A stretch of 13,352 nucleotides of DNA from RYN-433 sp036558265 (GCA_036558265.1 DATBFY010000660.1:1-13352); one strand, 5' to 3'; counted from the stretch's first letter, positions 7,237-13,352 are shown. Notes: generated by a model not told the origin, from the sequence alone. Translations and numbers: made by a program.

Positions 7237-7902
7237 ATGAATGCCTGGTCGCATTCCCGCCGTCAGTTTCTCGCCCGCTTTGCTGTCGCGACGTCCGCCG
7301 CGCTGACGATTTCGCCCTGGTCCTTCGCCGAGGAATTGATCCGCACCCCGCCGCAGACCGAGGGGCCGTTCTATCCCGACAAGCTGCCCCTCGACACGGA
7401 TAACGACCTGTTGATCGTGAACGAGCACATCACGCCGGCCATCGGCGAGGTGACGCACCTGACGGGGCGGATCCTAGACGCGGGCGGCAACCCGGTGCGC
7501 AACGCGCTGGTCGAGATCTGGCAGTGCGACGCGACCGGCGTCTACCTGCACACGGGCGATTCAGGACATAAGAAGCGGGACGCGAACTTCCAGGGCTTCG
7601 GGCGGTTCATGACCGGTATGGATGGCGGATATTACTTCCGCACGATCAAGCCCGTGCCGTATCCCGGCCGCTGCCCGCACATTCACTACAAGATCAAGAT
7701 GCACGAGCGGGAAGCGCTGACGACGCAGTGCTACATCAAGGGCCACCCGCAGAACGAGCGGGACGGCATCTACCGCGACATCCGCGACGCCAAGGCGCGC
7801 GAGAGCGTGACGATCGACTTCGCGCCGATCAAGGGCTCGAAGATCGGCGAGCTGGCGGCGAAGTTCGACGTGGTGCTGGGTGTGACGCCGCCGCAGGCGT
7901 AG
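7237..7902 (+). CDS. Tat-exported intradiol ring-cleavage dioxygenase
   Basis: The product resembles the catalytic subunit of protocatechuate 3,4-dioxygenase and related intradiol dioxygenases, which use Fe(III) to open catechol-type rings. It starts with a twin-arginine signal (SRRQFL at 7-12, hydrophobic stretch to about 30, likely cut after A31), so it should be exported folded with its metal. Likely iron ligands are Y103 (in WQCDATGVYLH), Y142, H148 and H150 (in PYPGRCPHIHYKI), and R145 matches the conserved active-site arginine. At 221 residues it is compact, and Y142 and H148 are only six residues apart, as in the extracellular dioxygenase-like subgroup, so the substrate may not be protocatechuate. 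GGAG lies five bases before the ATG, and TATAAT is about 43 bases upstream. It converges with the DUF1275-STAS gene. High confidence for family, low for substrate. Confidence 0.92.
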   Translation: MNAWSHSRRQFLARFAVATSAALTISPWSFAEELIRTPPQTEGPFYPDKLPLDTDNDLLIVNEHITPAIGEVTHLTGRILDAGGNPVRNALVEIWQCDATGVYLHTGDSGHKKRDANFQGFGRFMTGMDGGYYFRTIKPVPYPGRCPHIHYKIKMHEREALTTQCYIKGHPQNERDGIYRDIRDAKARESVTIDFAPIKGSKIGELAAKFDVVLGVTPPQA

Positions 7903-7966
7903 GACTGTGAACGAAGCACCAAAGCAGAAGCATCAAATCTCAAGCAGCCGGCCAAATTCGAAATAC

Positions 7967-8013
7967 CAATGACCCAAACGGGCCGCGTTTGTGCGGTCGC
8001 GTTTGGGTCATTG
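7967..8013. terminator. 14-bp hairpin at convergent junction
   Basis: CAATGACCCAAACG (7967-7980) and CGTTTGGGTCATTG (8000-8013) are perfect reverse complements separated by 19 nt. The hairpin sits between the 3' ends of the dioxygenase gene and the DUF1275-STAS gene, and its right arm contains the stop codon of the latter (8008-8010). It is symmetrical and could end transcription from both sides, although there is no T-tract. Confidence 0.6.
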
Positions 8014-9243
8014 AGTCTTTGGACATTGGAATTCGTTTGAATTTTGGAGCTTGGACCTTGGAGCTTCGCGGCTCTCCACCGGCCGGAGCATCTCGATCCC
8101 CTGCGCGACGGCGAACTCCAGGTCCGGGCAGACGTTCTCGACCCCCAGCTTGTCCACGATCCCGGCGCCGTCGAGCAGCTTGTACTGCACCGGCGTGATG
8201 CCGCAGATGATCAGGCGCTTGCCCCCGCGCGCGAGTCGTTCGTGGGCCGCGTCCAGGTCCAGGAGCGAGTTCGACGTCAGCTTCACCAGGGGCGTGAGGG
8301 CCAGAATGATCACGCGCCAGCGCGGGGGCAGGCGCTCGACCCAGGCCTGGAAGTCCGGCGGGCGCGCCCCGTGGCGCTGGAGGTGCGGGCCGATGCGGAA
8401 GATGCCCAGATCCTGAGGCAGCAGCGAGTGGACGATCCCGTACGCCTTGAGCTCCGGGTCGCCCAGGAGGTCCAGCTCCCGCGCATCGGCGATCGGCTTG
8501 CGGTAGTCCATCCAGACGATGAACAGCAGAAAGAGGACCGGCAGGATCATCGCGAAATTTGGCCAGCGCATGTACAGGGCCGTGCCGATCGCGGCCCCGA
8601 GCAGGAACGAGCCGAAGATGCTCGCCAGCAGCGCGAGCCTTAGCACCGAGGGGTGCCGCCGTGACACGCGGAAGAGCCGGCCGTTACGGCTCCAGTGACG
8701 GCTGCGCACCTTGTCGCGCCACCAGAAGAGGTATTGCACGCCCTCGAGCCCCAGGTCGGTGATCACGCCGGTCAGGTGGGTCGTGCGCACCACGTTTCCG
8801 CTGATGCGGGTGATCGTCGCGTTCTGCAGTCCCATGGCCATGCTGGCGGCGCCGACCATCCACCACATGACGCCGCGCGGGTCGAGAAGCGGGCGGAAGT
8901 GGACGAACTCGACTCCCAGCGCGAAGACCATCAGCAGAAACGCCTCGACCAGGAGCGGCAGGATGTATTTCGAGCGGATGCCGCGGCGCCTGGCCCCTTC
9001 GGTCATCAGCGCCGAGAGCATCGCGCCGGCGAAGAACGCCGCCACCACGAACCCCAGGAACAGCGCCGCCTTCCAGTCCGCCACCGCGATCGCCTGGCCG
9101 AACCACGTGGTGGTCCCGGTCATGTGCGAAACCATCGAGTGGCACGCCATCAGCGCCACCACGTTGGTGAACCCGCCGACCCAGCTCAGCGAGATCGCGA
9201 GCTTGGACATCTGGCGGAACGAATACGCCTGGGCGGAAAGCAT
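8008..9243 (-). CDS. DUF1275 (YoaK-like) membrane protein fused to a STAS domain
   Basis: The 411-residue integral membrane protein has two parts. Residues about 13-243 match the DUF1275/YoaK style: WVGGFTNVVAL near the start, HMTGTTT, ASMAMGLQNATI, the RTTHLTGVITDLG block and several hydrophobic helices (about 58-80, 93-114, 126-141, 202-222, 229-244). Residues about 295-388 look like a STAS domain: a VIILAL strand, a loop TSNS where the phospho-serine usually lies (S324), then GGKRLIICGITPVQYKLLDGAG and a C-terminal helix. Usual DUF1275 proteins are about 220-250 residues, so this is a fusion. The architecture recalls SulP transporters, which carry a C-terminal STAS domain, but the membrane part is a different family. 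The last residues (SKLQNSNEFQCPKTQ) are translated from an intergenic repeat. The ATG at 9243 has AGGG about nine bases upstream; M12 (9210) is an alternative. Transported substrate is unknown. Confidence 0.85.
   Translation of the reverse strand: MLSAQAYSFRQMSKLAISLSWVGGFTNVVALMACHSMVSHMTGTTTWFGQAIAVADWKAALFLGFVVAAFFAGAMLSALMTEGARRRGIRSKYILPLLVEAFLLMVFALGVEFVHFRPLLDPRGVMWWMVGAASMAMGLQNATITRISGNVVRTTHLTGVITDLGLEGVQYLFWWRDKVRSRHWSRNGRLFRVSRRHPSVLRLALLASIFGSFLLGAAIGTALYMRWPNFAMILPVLFLLFIVWMDYRKPIADARELDLLGDPELKAYGIVHSLLPQDLGIFRIGPHLQRHGARPPDFQAWVERLPPRWRVIILALTPLVKLTSNSLLDLDAAHERLARGGKRLIICGITPVQYKLLDGAGIVDKLGVENVCPDLEFAVAQGIEMLRPVESREAPRSKLQNSNEFQCPKTQ
8011..8066. repeat. Degenerate TTGGANN heptamer repeat overlapping a gene end
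   Basis: Read on the plus strand, units TTGAGTC, TTGGACA, TTGGAAT, then after a phase break TTGGAGC, TTGGACC, TTGGAGC follow at 7-nt steps (8011-8017, 8019-8032, 8044-8064). On the minus strand this region encodes the last 15 or so residues of the DUF1275-STAS protein. Confidence 0.6.
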
Positions 9244-9278
9244 TGGACGTTACCCTGCTTTGGGCTACAACACGCCGG

Positions 9279-10382
9279 ATGTCGTCCCTGAGCTACGAGC
9301 AGTCCGGCGTCAACTACGACCGGCTCGACGCCTTCAAGCGCGCCTGCCAGCGTGCCGCCGCCGGCACCACCCCGGCGCTCGCGCTCCACGGCCTTGCCGA
9401 GCCGCCAAAGGTGCGCGGCGAATCGGCCTACCTGATCGAGACCGCAGACGGTTACCTGGCTCACGTCGAGGAAGGTCTGGGAACCAAGAACCTCGTCGCC
9501 GACGCGATGTTCAAGCTCACCGGCCAGAGCTTCTATCGGAACATCGGCATCGACACCGTGGCGACGATGGTGAATGACCTGGTCACCTGCGGCGCCTTGC
9601 CGATCTCGATCGCGATGCACGCCGCCGTCGGCGATTCCAACTGGTTCGCCAATGCGAAGCTCGCCGACGACCTTGCGGTCGGATTCGCCCAGGGTTGCCG
9701 CGAATCGCAAGCCGCCTGGGGCGGCGGGGAAACGCCGGCGCTCAAGGGCATCGTCAACCCCGATTCGATCGTCCTGGCGGGCTCGGCGATCGGGCAGATC
9801 AGGCCCAAGTCCCACCGCATTACCGGCGACGTGCGCCACGGCGATGCGATCGTCCTGCTGGCCTCGACCGGCCTCCATACGAACGGCCTGACGCTCTGCC
9901 GCGCCCTGGCCGACCGCCTGCCCAAAGGTTATCTGACCCCGATCGCCGATGGCCGCACCTATGGCGAGGCGCTGCTCGACCCCAGCGCGATCTACGTCAA
10001 GTTCATCGCCGGATGCCAGGACGCCGGCGTCCCGCTGCACTACGCCGCCCACATCACCGGTCACGGCTGGCGGAAACTGATGCGGCTGGACGAGCCATTC
10101 GTCTACCGCATCGACCAGGTGGGCAAGGCACCACCCATCTTCGATTTCATCCTGAAGCACGGTCCGGTCGAGGTCCGAGAAGCCTACGCCACGTTCAACA
10201 TGGGCGCGGGCTTCGCCGTCTACGTCGCCCCGGAGCACGCCAGGAAGGTCGTCGATATCGCCGGGTCCCTCCGCCACCAGGCCTGGATCGCCGGGACCGT
10301 GCACAAGCAGGGCGATCGCAAGGCCGTCGAGATCGTCCCGCTGGGCATCACCTACGACGCCGACACCCTCCAGGTCCGATAA
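9279..10382 (+). CDS. PurM-family protein (AIR synthase or AIR synthase-related)
   Basis: The 367-residue product aligns over its length with PurM, which makes aminoimidazole ribonucleotide from FGAM and ATP in purine synthesis (E. coli PurM is 345 residues). Shared features are the N-terminal SLSYEQSGVN, GIDTVATMVNDLV (90-102), the GGGET loop (148-152), STGLHTNGLTL (196-206), the IYVKF segment (238-242) and the C-terminal ATFNMGAGF (304-312). The usual DGVGTK motif is replaced by EEGLGTK (64-70). The segment after VNDLVTCGA also differs from canonical PurM. It could therefore be a paralogue with a changed role, and I do not assign purM. The ATG at 9279 is chosen because homology starts with it; the frame opens at 9243, where it would overlap the divergent DUF1275-STAS start. 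No clear ribosome-binding site is visible. No other purine genes are present. Confidence 0.82.
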   Translation: MSSLSYEQSGVNYDRLDAFKRACQRAAAGTTPALALHGLAEPPKVRGESAYLIETADGYLAHVEEGLGTKNLVADAMFKLTGQSFYRNIGIDTVATMVNDLVTCGALPISIAMHAAVGDSNWFANAKLADDLAVGFAQGCRESQAAWGGGETPALKGIVNPDSIVLAGSAIGQIRPKSHRITGDVRHGDAIVLLASTGLHTNGLTLCRALADRLPKGYLTPIADGRTYGEALLDPSAIYVKFIAGCQDAGVPLHYAAHITGHGWRKLMRLDEPFVYRIDQVGKAPPIFDFILKHGPVEVREAYATFNMGAGFAVYVAPEHARKVVDIAGSLRHQAWIAGTVHKQGDRKAVEIVPLGITYDADTLQVR

Positions 10383-10389
10383 CCGCCCG

Positions 10390-10431
10390 CAACGAACAAC
10401 CGGCAACTGGCGATGAACAACTGACAACTCC
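10390..10431. repeat. Six tandem CAAC-type heptamers
   Basis: Six 7-nt units follow directly after one another: CAACGAA, CAACCGG, CAACTGG, CGATGAA, CAACTGA, CAACTCC. Five begin with CAAC. The array starts seven bases after the PurM-family stop codon and runs into the candidate promoter of the STAS gene. Confidence 0.65.
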
Positions 10432-10449
10432 GATTTTTTATGTTCTAAT
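10421..10449 (+). promoter_or_regulatory. Candidate promoter for the STAS gene
   Basis: CTGACA (10421-10426) and TCTAAT (10444-10449) are separated by 17 bp containing an AT-rich stretch. Transcription would begin about 20 bases before the ATG at 10475. The -35 overlaps the heptamer array, so the repeat may have donated it. Confidence 0.45.
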
Positions 10450-10474
10450 TCTTCGCGCGCAGGCGGAGCAGTGA

Positions 10475-10834
10475 ATGGCCATGCCCAGTGAGTTGTTGAA
10501 GGTCTCCAACCTCCAATCCATCAACGTCGTGGAGATGTTCCTCGCGGACGATCTCGACACGACGGAGTTCGATCGCCTCAACGACGGCATCGCCGACGTC
10601 TTCCGCGACGAGCCGGGCGGCCGCTGGCTTCTCGACCTCGCCAAGGTCAACTACATGGGCAGCGCGGTGCTGGGCCTGATGGTCAACATCCGACACCGCG
10701 TGAAGGGGATGGGCGGCCGGCTCGCCCTGTGCAACATGTCCCCCCGCCTGCACGGCATCTTCAAGGCCTGCTGCCTGGAGCGCCTGTTCACGATCGCCCG
10801 CACCCGCGACGACGGTCTGCGCTACCTTCGGTGA
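10475..10834 (+). CDS. STAS domain protein (anti-sigma factor antagonist-like)
   Basis: This 119-residue soluble protein is a single STAS domain of the SpoIIAA/RsbV type. Such proteins bind an anti-sigma kinase in their unphosphorylated state and so release a sigma factor. Against SpoIIAA, the core strand DLAKVNYMGSAVLG (54-67) matches the segment around the phosphorylated serine. S63 lines up with SpoIIAA Ser58, while the preceding Asp is Gly (G62) and the following Ser is Ala (A64). The end of the domain keeps GGRLALCNMSPRLHGIF (80-96), like the GGEMVVC-x-SP segment of SpoIIAA. GGAG lies six bases before the ATG; the second ATG at 10481 is less likely. No kinase, phosphatase or sigma gene is nearby, so its partner is unknown. 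It follows the PurM-family gene after 92 bp and converges with the TMTC-like gene. Confidence 0.88.
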   Translation: MAMPSELLKVSNLQSINVVEMFLADDLDTTEFDRLNDGIADVFRDEPGGRWLLDLAKVNYMGSAVLGLMVNIRHRVKGMGGRLALCNMSPRLHGIFKACCLERLFTIARTRDDGLRYLR

Positions 10835-10855
10835 CGTGCCCGCCGCCGCCCCGCA

Positions 10856-10869
10856 CTCGGAACTCGGAA
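10856..10869. repeat. Tandem CTCGGAA heptamer, two copies
   Basis: CTCGGAA occurs twice in tandem, ending directly at the stop codon (10870-10872) of the convergent TMTC-like gene. It is short, but the 7-nt step matches the repeats at 8011-8066 and 10390-10431. Confidence 0.4.
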
Positions 10870-12651
10870 CTATTCCCTCGCTGCGGGATCGATCCGCGCC
10901 TCGGCCGCCCGTTTCCGCCGCGCCTCCGCCAGTCCCTGCTTCGCGCCCGCGTGGTCCGGCACCGCCGCCAGGAGCTTCTCGTAATGCGCGATCGCCTTGT
11001 CGTAGCGCCCCAGCTTCATCCAGAGGTTGCCGGCGGCGTCGTGATAGGTGTTGAAATTGCTCCGCCGCTCGGGCGGGGCCGCTTCGTTGGCGGCGAGCAT
11101 GAATTCCAGATGCTCCACGGCCTTGGCATAGTTCCCCAGCCGCAAGTAATCGATGAAGGCATTTTGACGGGCGACGATGTAGTTCGGGCGGATCGCGATC
11201 GATCGCTCGAGTAGCTCTACCGCTCGCTCCCAGTCGCGCCGCTGCAAAGCGATCAGTCGCGCCGCTTCGGCGCTCTTTCCCTGTTCGCGCAAATCCTCCG
11301 CGCGGAGCCCCAGGGCGTACCCCTGGCGTCCCAGGTCCGCCGCCAGGTTCGACGGCGCAACGAAACTGTCGGGGCTGATCCGCATGGTGTGGGCCCAGAG
11401 GGTCGCATCGTCACGCCAGAACGACAGTTGCACGTTTGCCCGCACCGCCAGGACGACGATCGCCACCCCCAGTCCCGCCCTCACGAAGCGCTGGGGATAG
11501 CGCACCATGAGCCACGTCAAAAGCAGCGCCGGACCGAACATGGCCAGGTATAGATAATGATCCGCGACGTTCGACGTGTACTGGAACATGAACGGCGTCA
11601 GGCCCAGGACGGGAGCGATCGCCGCAACGAACAGGATCGACCCGGCAGCCACCCAGGGCCACCGGTTCCACCTCCGCCATACGTAAATTGCGATCGCTGC
11701 GGGCACCGTCGCGATCATGTAAACCCCCGCCCCGCCCCACATCGACAGCACGATGGCCGACCGGCGGGCGTAATCGGGGGTCAGATTCGCCGGCCAGACC
11801 AGCTTCCAAAGATAGAAGGCAATGGCGTCGCAGGCGATGAGGGGGCGCTGCCAGAACGCCACGTCGCTGACGTTGTCGGCGGTCTGGGCGACCCGGGCAA
11901 TCACGGCCAGGGGCAGGACGACCACGGCCCACCCACCGGCACACGGCAGCGCCTTGCGCCACGGCCGGCCGACGACCAGGATGTCCAGCACCGCCACGAT
12001 CGCGGGGACCACCATCGCCGCGGGCTTGGCCAGCATCGCCAGGAGCAGCAAGACCGCGCCACTCGCGTAGCACGTCCATCGCTCGCGCGTCCTGTCGCGC
12101 TCGAGTTTTGCAAAACGCAGGTATTGATAGATCGCGCAGAGCGAAAGCAGGCCGCAAAGCAGATCCTTTGCCCCCGACGCCCAGGCAACCGCCTCCACCT
12201 GCACCGGATGGAGGGCGAACAACAGCGCGCCGCCCAGCGACGCCCAGACGTTCTGGCTCAATAGCTTCAGGATCGCGAAGACCACCAGCACCGCCAGCAG
12301 GTGGAGGATCAGGCTGCCGGCGTGGAAGATCCGGGCATCGAGGTGGATTCCGGCGTCGTCGGCTTCGGGCAGCTCGGCCAGGTAGGCCAAGGCGCCCCAG
12401 TAGGTGTACGTCAGCGGCGCGTAAAGGCCGTCCACGGGCTTTAGCCAGGTCTCGCGTATTTTCTGACCTGACGGGGGGTTATATCGCGGGTTGTGGTGGA
12501 GGGTCATGTGGTCGTCCCACCACGTGAAACGGTGCGAGACGACCCGGCAGTACGTCGCCGCGGTCACCACGGCAAGGATCAGCGTCGCCGCGATCGCTTT
12601 TGCATCCCAGCGGGCGTCTGACGGATCAGTTGGTGTGGCGGCGTGCGTCAT
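10870..12651 (-). CDS. TMTC-like multi-pass membrane protein with C-terminal TPRs
   Basis: The 593-residue protein has an N-terminal polytopic membrane domain (about 18-405) and a soluble TPR region (about 425-580). The membrane part follows the GT-C/TMTC plan. There is an early loop with a D-D pair (TWWDDHMTLHHNP, 43-55). HPVQVEAVAWASGAKDLL (148-165) is a hallmark of that family, and FQYTSNVADHYLYLAMFGPA (356-375) resembles its R-Y-x-x-D-R-Y-L-Y motif. TPR-like repeats are seen at about 470-490, 500-520 and 540-570, for example AGNLWMKLGRYDKAIAHYEKLLAAVPDHAGA. In eukaryotes TMTC proteins O-mannosylate cadherins; bacterial members are taken to be putative glycosyltransferases using lipid-linked sugars, which is not shown here. 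The ATG at 12651 has no Shine-Dalgarno; GTATTA (12661-12666, TAATAC on the minus strand) is a possible -10 very close to it, but no -35 is evident. Confidence 0.87.
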   Translation of the reverse strand: MTHAATPTDPSDARWDAKAIAATLILAVVTAATYCRVVSHRFTWWDDHMTLHHNPRYNPPSGQKIRETWLKPVDGLYAPLTYTYWGALAYLAELPEADDAGIHLDARIFHAGSLILHLLAVLVVFAILKLLSQNVWASLGGALLFALHPVQVEAVAWASGAKDLLCGLLSLCAIYQYLRFAKLERDRTRERWTCYASGAVLLLLAMLAKPAAMVVPAIVAVLDILVVGRPWRKALPCAGGWAVVVLPLAVIARVAQTADNVSDVAFWQRPLIACDAIAFYLWKLVWPANLTPDYARRSAIVLSMWGGAGVYMIATVPAAIAIYVWRRWNRWPWVAAGSILFVAAIAPVLGLTPFMFQYTSNVADHYLYLAMFGPALLLTWLMVRYPQRFVRAGLGVAIVVLAVRANVQLSFWRDDATLWAHTMRISPDSFVAPSNLAADLGRQGYALGLRAEDLREQGKSAEAARLIALQRRDWERAVELLERSIAIRPNYIVARQNAFIDYLRLGNYAKAVEHLEFMLAANEAAPPERRSNFNTYHDAAGNLWMKLGRYDKAIAHYEKLLAAVPDHAGAKQGLAEARRKRAAEARIDPAARE

Positions 12652-12863
12652 GTGGAGTCGGTATTAGCTCTTATCGAGAGGAACGAGCGCATCCTTGACG
12701 CTTGGGACGGTCCCGCGAACCGCCTCCACATTATTGTTTGATTCTTGCCCGAAAGTGGCTAGACTATTGGCCGCGCAATGGGAATTTGTGAGGTGTCCCG
12801 CGCCGGGCGGTGTGAATCAAAGCAAAGGAATCCGGGTGCGCGGGATAATTGTGTAATTGCGCT

Positions 12864-12893
12864 TTGACATGGGCGGCGGGGCCGTGGTACAGT
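12864..12893 (+). promoter_or_regulatory. Strong sigma-70-type promoter of the pilin-like gene
   Basis: TTGACA (12864-12869) is a perfect -35 and TACAGT (12888-12893) a good -10, with 18 bp between; GG precedes the -10. AT-rich TAATTG repeats lie just upstream, where an UP element would be. Transcription should begin near 12900, about 325 bases before the ATG at 13226. Confidence 0.7.
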
Positions 12894-12899
12894 CGGGAC

Positions 12900-13225
12900 G
12901 GTCAAACGTTGAAGGAGTTTGCACCCCCCCAGAAAGTTCGTTGGAAGTACCCCTTAGCGCGGCGAGGCGTAGCGCCGCATTTCACCAGAAATGAATGACA
13001 TCGGCGGTGGTCGCCGGTGGGTTCAAAACCGTGTCGGATCGCGGCAGGTGGACGATTGATCGGGGTCGATGGTGACGCGCGAACGAGCTGTCCTGTTGAC
13101 GAGCGGCTCGCGCCGTCACGGCCCAGCGATTGCACTCATCTATCCATTCGATAGGCGCATCGCCCCTCGCTTCTTTTGCTCCCCTCCCTGTCTCGCGTGA
13201 CGACGCATCAAGAAAGGAGCTTCGC
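12900..13225 (+). promoter_or_regulatory. Long hairpin-rich 5' leader
   Basis: Between the promoter and the pilin-like ATG several stem-loops can be drawn. CAAAC/GTTTG (12903-12907 with 12917-12921) places GAAGGA in its loop. GCGGCG/CGCCGC pairs 12959-12964 with 12973-12978, and CGGCG/CGCCG pairs 13002-13006 with 13012-13016. The longest is GTGACGCGCGA (13072-13082) with TCGCGCCGTCAC (13108-13119), 11 bp with one bulged C. CTATC/GATAG pairs 13140-13144 with 13150-13154. AAGGAG at 13214-13219 is the ribosome-binding site, six bases before the ATG. I could not match the leader to a riboswitch class I know. Confidence 0.45.
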
Positions 13226-13352
13226 ATGTCGAAGCGATCTTCATCTGCTCGCCGGGGTTTCACCCTGGTGGAGCTGCTCGTGGTCATCGGGATCATCGCA
13301 CTGCTGATCTCGATCCTGCTCCCGTCGCTCAACCGGGCGCGTGAGACGGCCA
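13226..13352 (+). CDS. Type II secretion/pilin-like protein, cut by window edge
   Basis: Only the first 42 residues are present; the gene continues to the right. A short basic leader (MSKRSSSARRG) ends in the prepilin peptidase site G11/F12, followed by FTLVE with the conserved glutamate at mature position 5 (E16) and the hydrophobic helix LLVVIGIIALLISILL. This is a class III signal: the leader is cut and the phenylalanine methylated by the prepilin peptidase, and the helix anchors or assembles the subunit. The sequence after the helix (PSLNRARETA) is typical of the large families of pseudopilin-like proteins in planctomycetes, often with a C-terminal DUF1559 or H-X9-DG domain, but that part is not visible. 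AAGGAG lies six bases before the ATG. A strong promoter and long leader precede it. Confidence 0.93.
   Translation, partial: MSKRSSSARRGFTLVELLVVIGIIALLISILLPSLNRARETA

Larger units (their letters stand above)
12652..13225. other. 574-bp non-coding region
   Basis: No convincing gene is found on either strand; the minus-strand frames inside it (12902-13135 and 12982-13332) look like shadows of GC-rich sequence and one runs through the pilin-like start. The left part (12652-12860) is the least GC-rich stretch of the window and includes TAATTG twice at an 8-nt step (12846-12851, 12854-12859), just upstream of the strong promoter. The right part is the probable leader of the pilin-like gene. Confidence 0.7.

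Noticed and set aside
9186..10427. 413-codon minus-strand open frame
   Set aside because: It is antisense to the PurM-family gene, which has clear family motifs; the minus frame has none.
12755..12772. Possible sigma-54 promoter (TGGC...TTGGC)
   Set aside because: The GG and GC elements are 11 rather than 10 bases apart and the flanks do not fit the -24/-12 consensus.
12911..12951. Small leader peptide starting at TTG after GAAGGAG
   Set aside because: The spacing between the Shine-Dalgarno-like sequence and the TTG is too short and the dozen-codon frame has no supporting feature.
1..13352. CRISPR array, transposon, prophage, tRNA or rRNA
   Set aside because: No regular spaced repeats, transposase or phage proteins, cloverleaf or rRNA sequence were seen on either strand. 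The repeats present are short heptamers without spacers.

Overview
The window is GC-rich bacterial DNA with densely packed genes on both strands and long spurious open frames antisense to the real ones. It most likely comes from a planctomycete, possibly of the Phycisphaerae/Tepidisphaera type. The clues are the prepilin N-terminus at the right edge (GFTLVELLVVIGIIALL, then a SILLPSLNRARE-type stretch), the mix of secreted carboxypeptidase-regulatory-like, TMTC-like TPR and STAS proteins, and short heptamer-type intergenic repeats. The taxonomic call is inference from protein style, not from a marker gene.

Layout. Positions 1-642 (minus) hold the N-terminal 214 codons of a cysteine-rich zinc-ribbon protein that runs off the left edge. 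Divergent from it is tag, a 3-methyladenine DNA glycosylase I (758-1336, plus). Two minus-strand genes follow: a secreted protein with carboxypeptidase-regulatory-like repeats (1370-2734), downstream of an M32 metallocarboxypeptidase (2828-4339). Across a 231-bp divergent control region is a five-domain S1 RNA-binding protein (4571-6130, plus), ending in two hairpins. Next come a beta-hydroxyacid-dehydrogenase-type oxidoreductase (6230-7153) and a Tat-exported intradiol dioxygenase (7237-7902), with a perfect TATAAT before the latter.

After a convergent junction holding a 14-bp hairpin and degenerate heptamer repeats is an unusual fusion of a DUF1275 membrane domain to a C-terminal STAS domain (8008-9243, minus). 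Divergent from it are a PurM-family protein (9279-10382) and a stand-alone STAS anti-sigma-factor-antagonist-like protein (10475-10834). A TMTC-like membrane protein with TPRs lies at 10870-12651 (minus). A 574-bp non-coding stretch then carries the best promoter of the window (TTGACA-18-TACAGT) and a roughly 325-nt, hairpin-rich leader before a type II secretion/pilin-like gene that runs off the right edge (13226 onward).

The window looks mostly like ordinary chromosome. There is no CRISPR array, transposase, tRNA, rRNA or obvious defence or biosynthetic island. The least ordinary items are the DUF1275-STAS fusion next to a second STAS gene, the heptamer repeats that recur at three gene junctions and have supplied the C-terminus of one protein, the long structured leader of the pilin-like gene, and the PurM-family protein with an altered glycine-rich motif.
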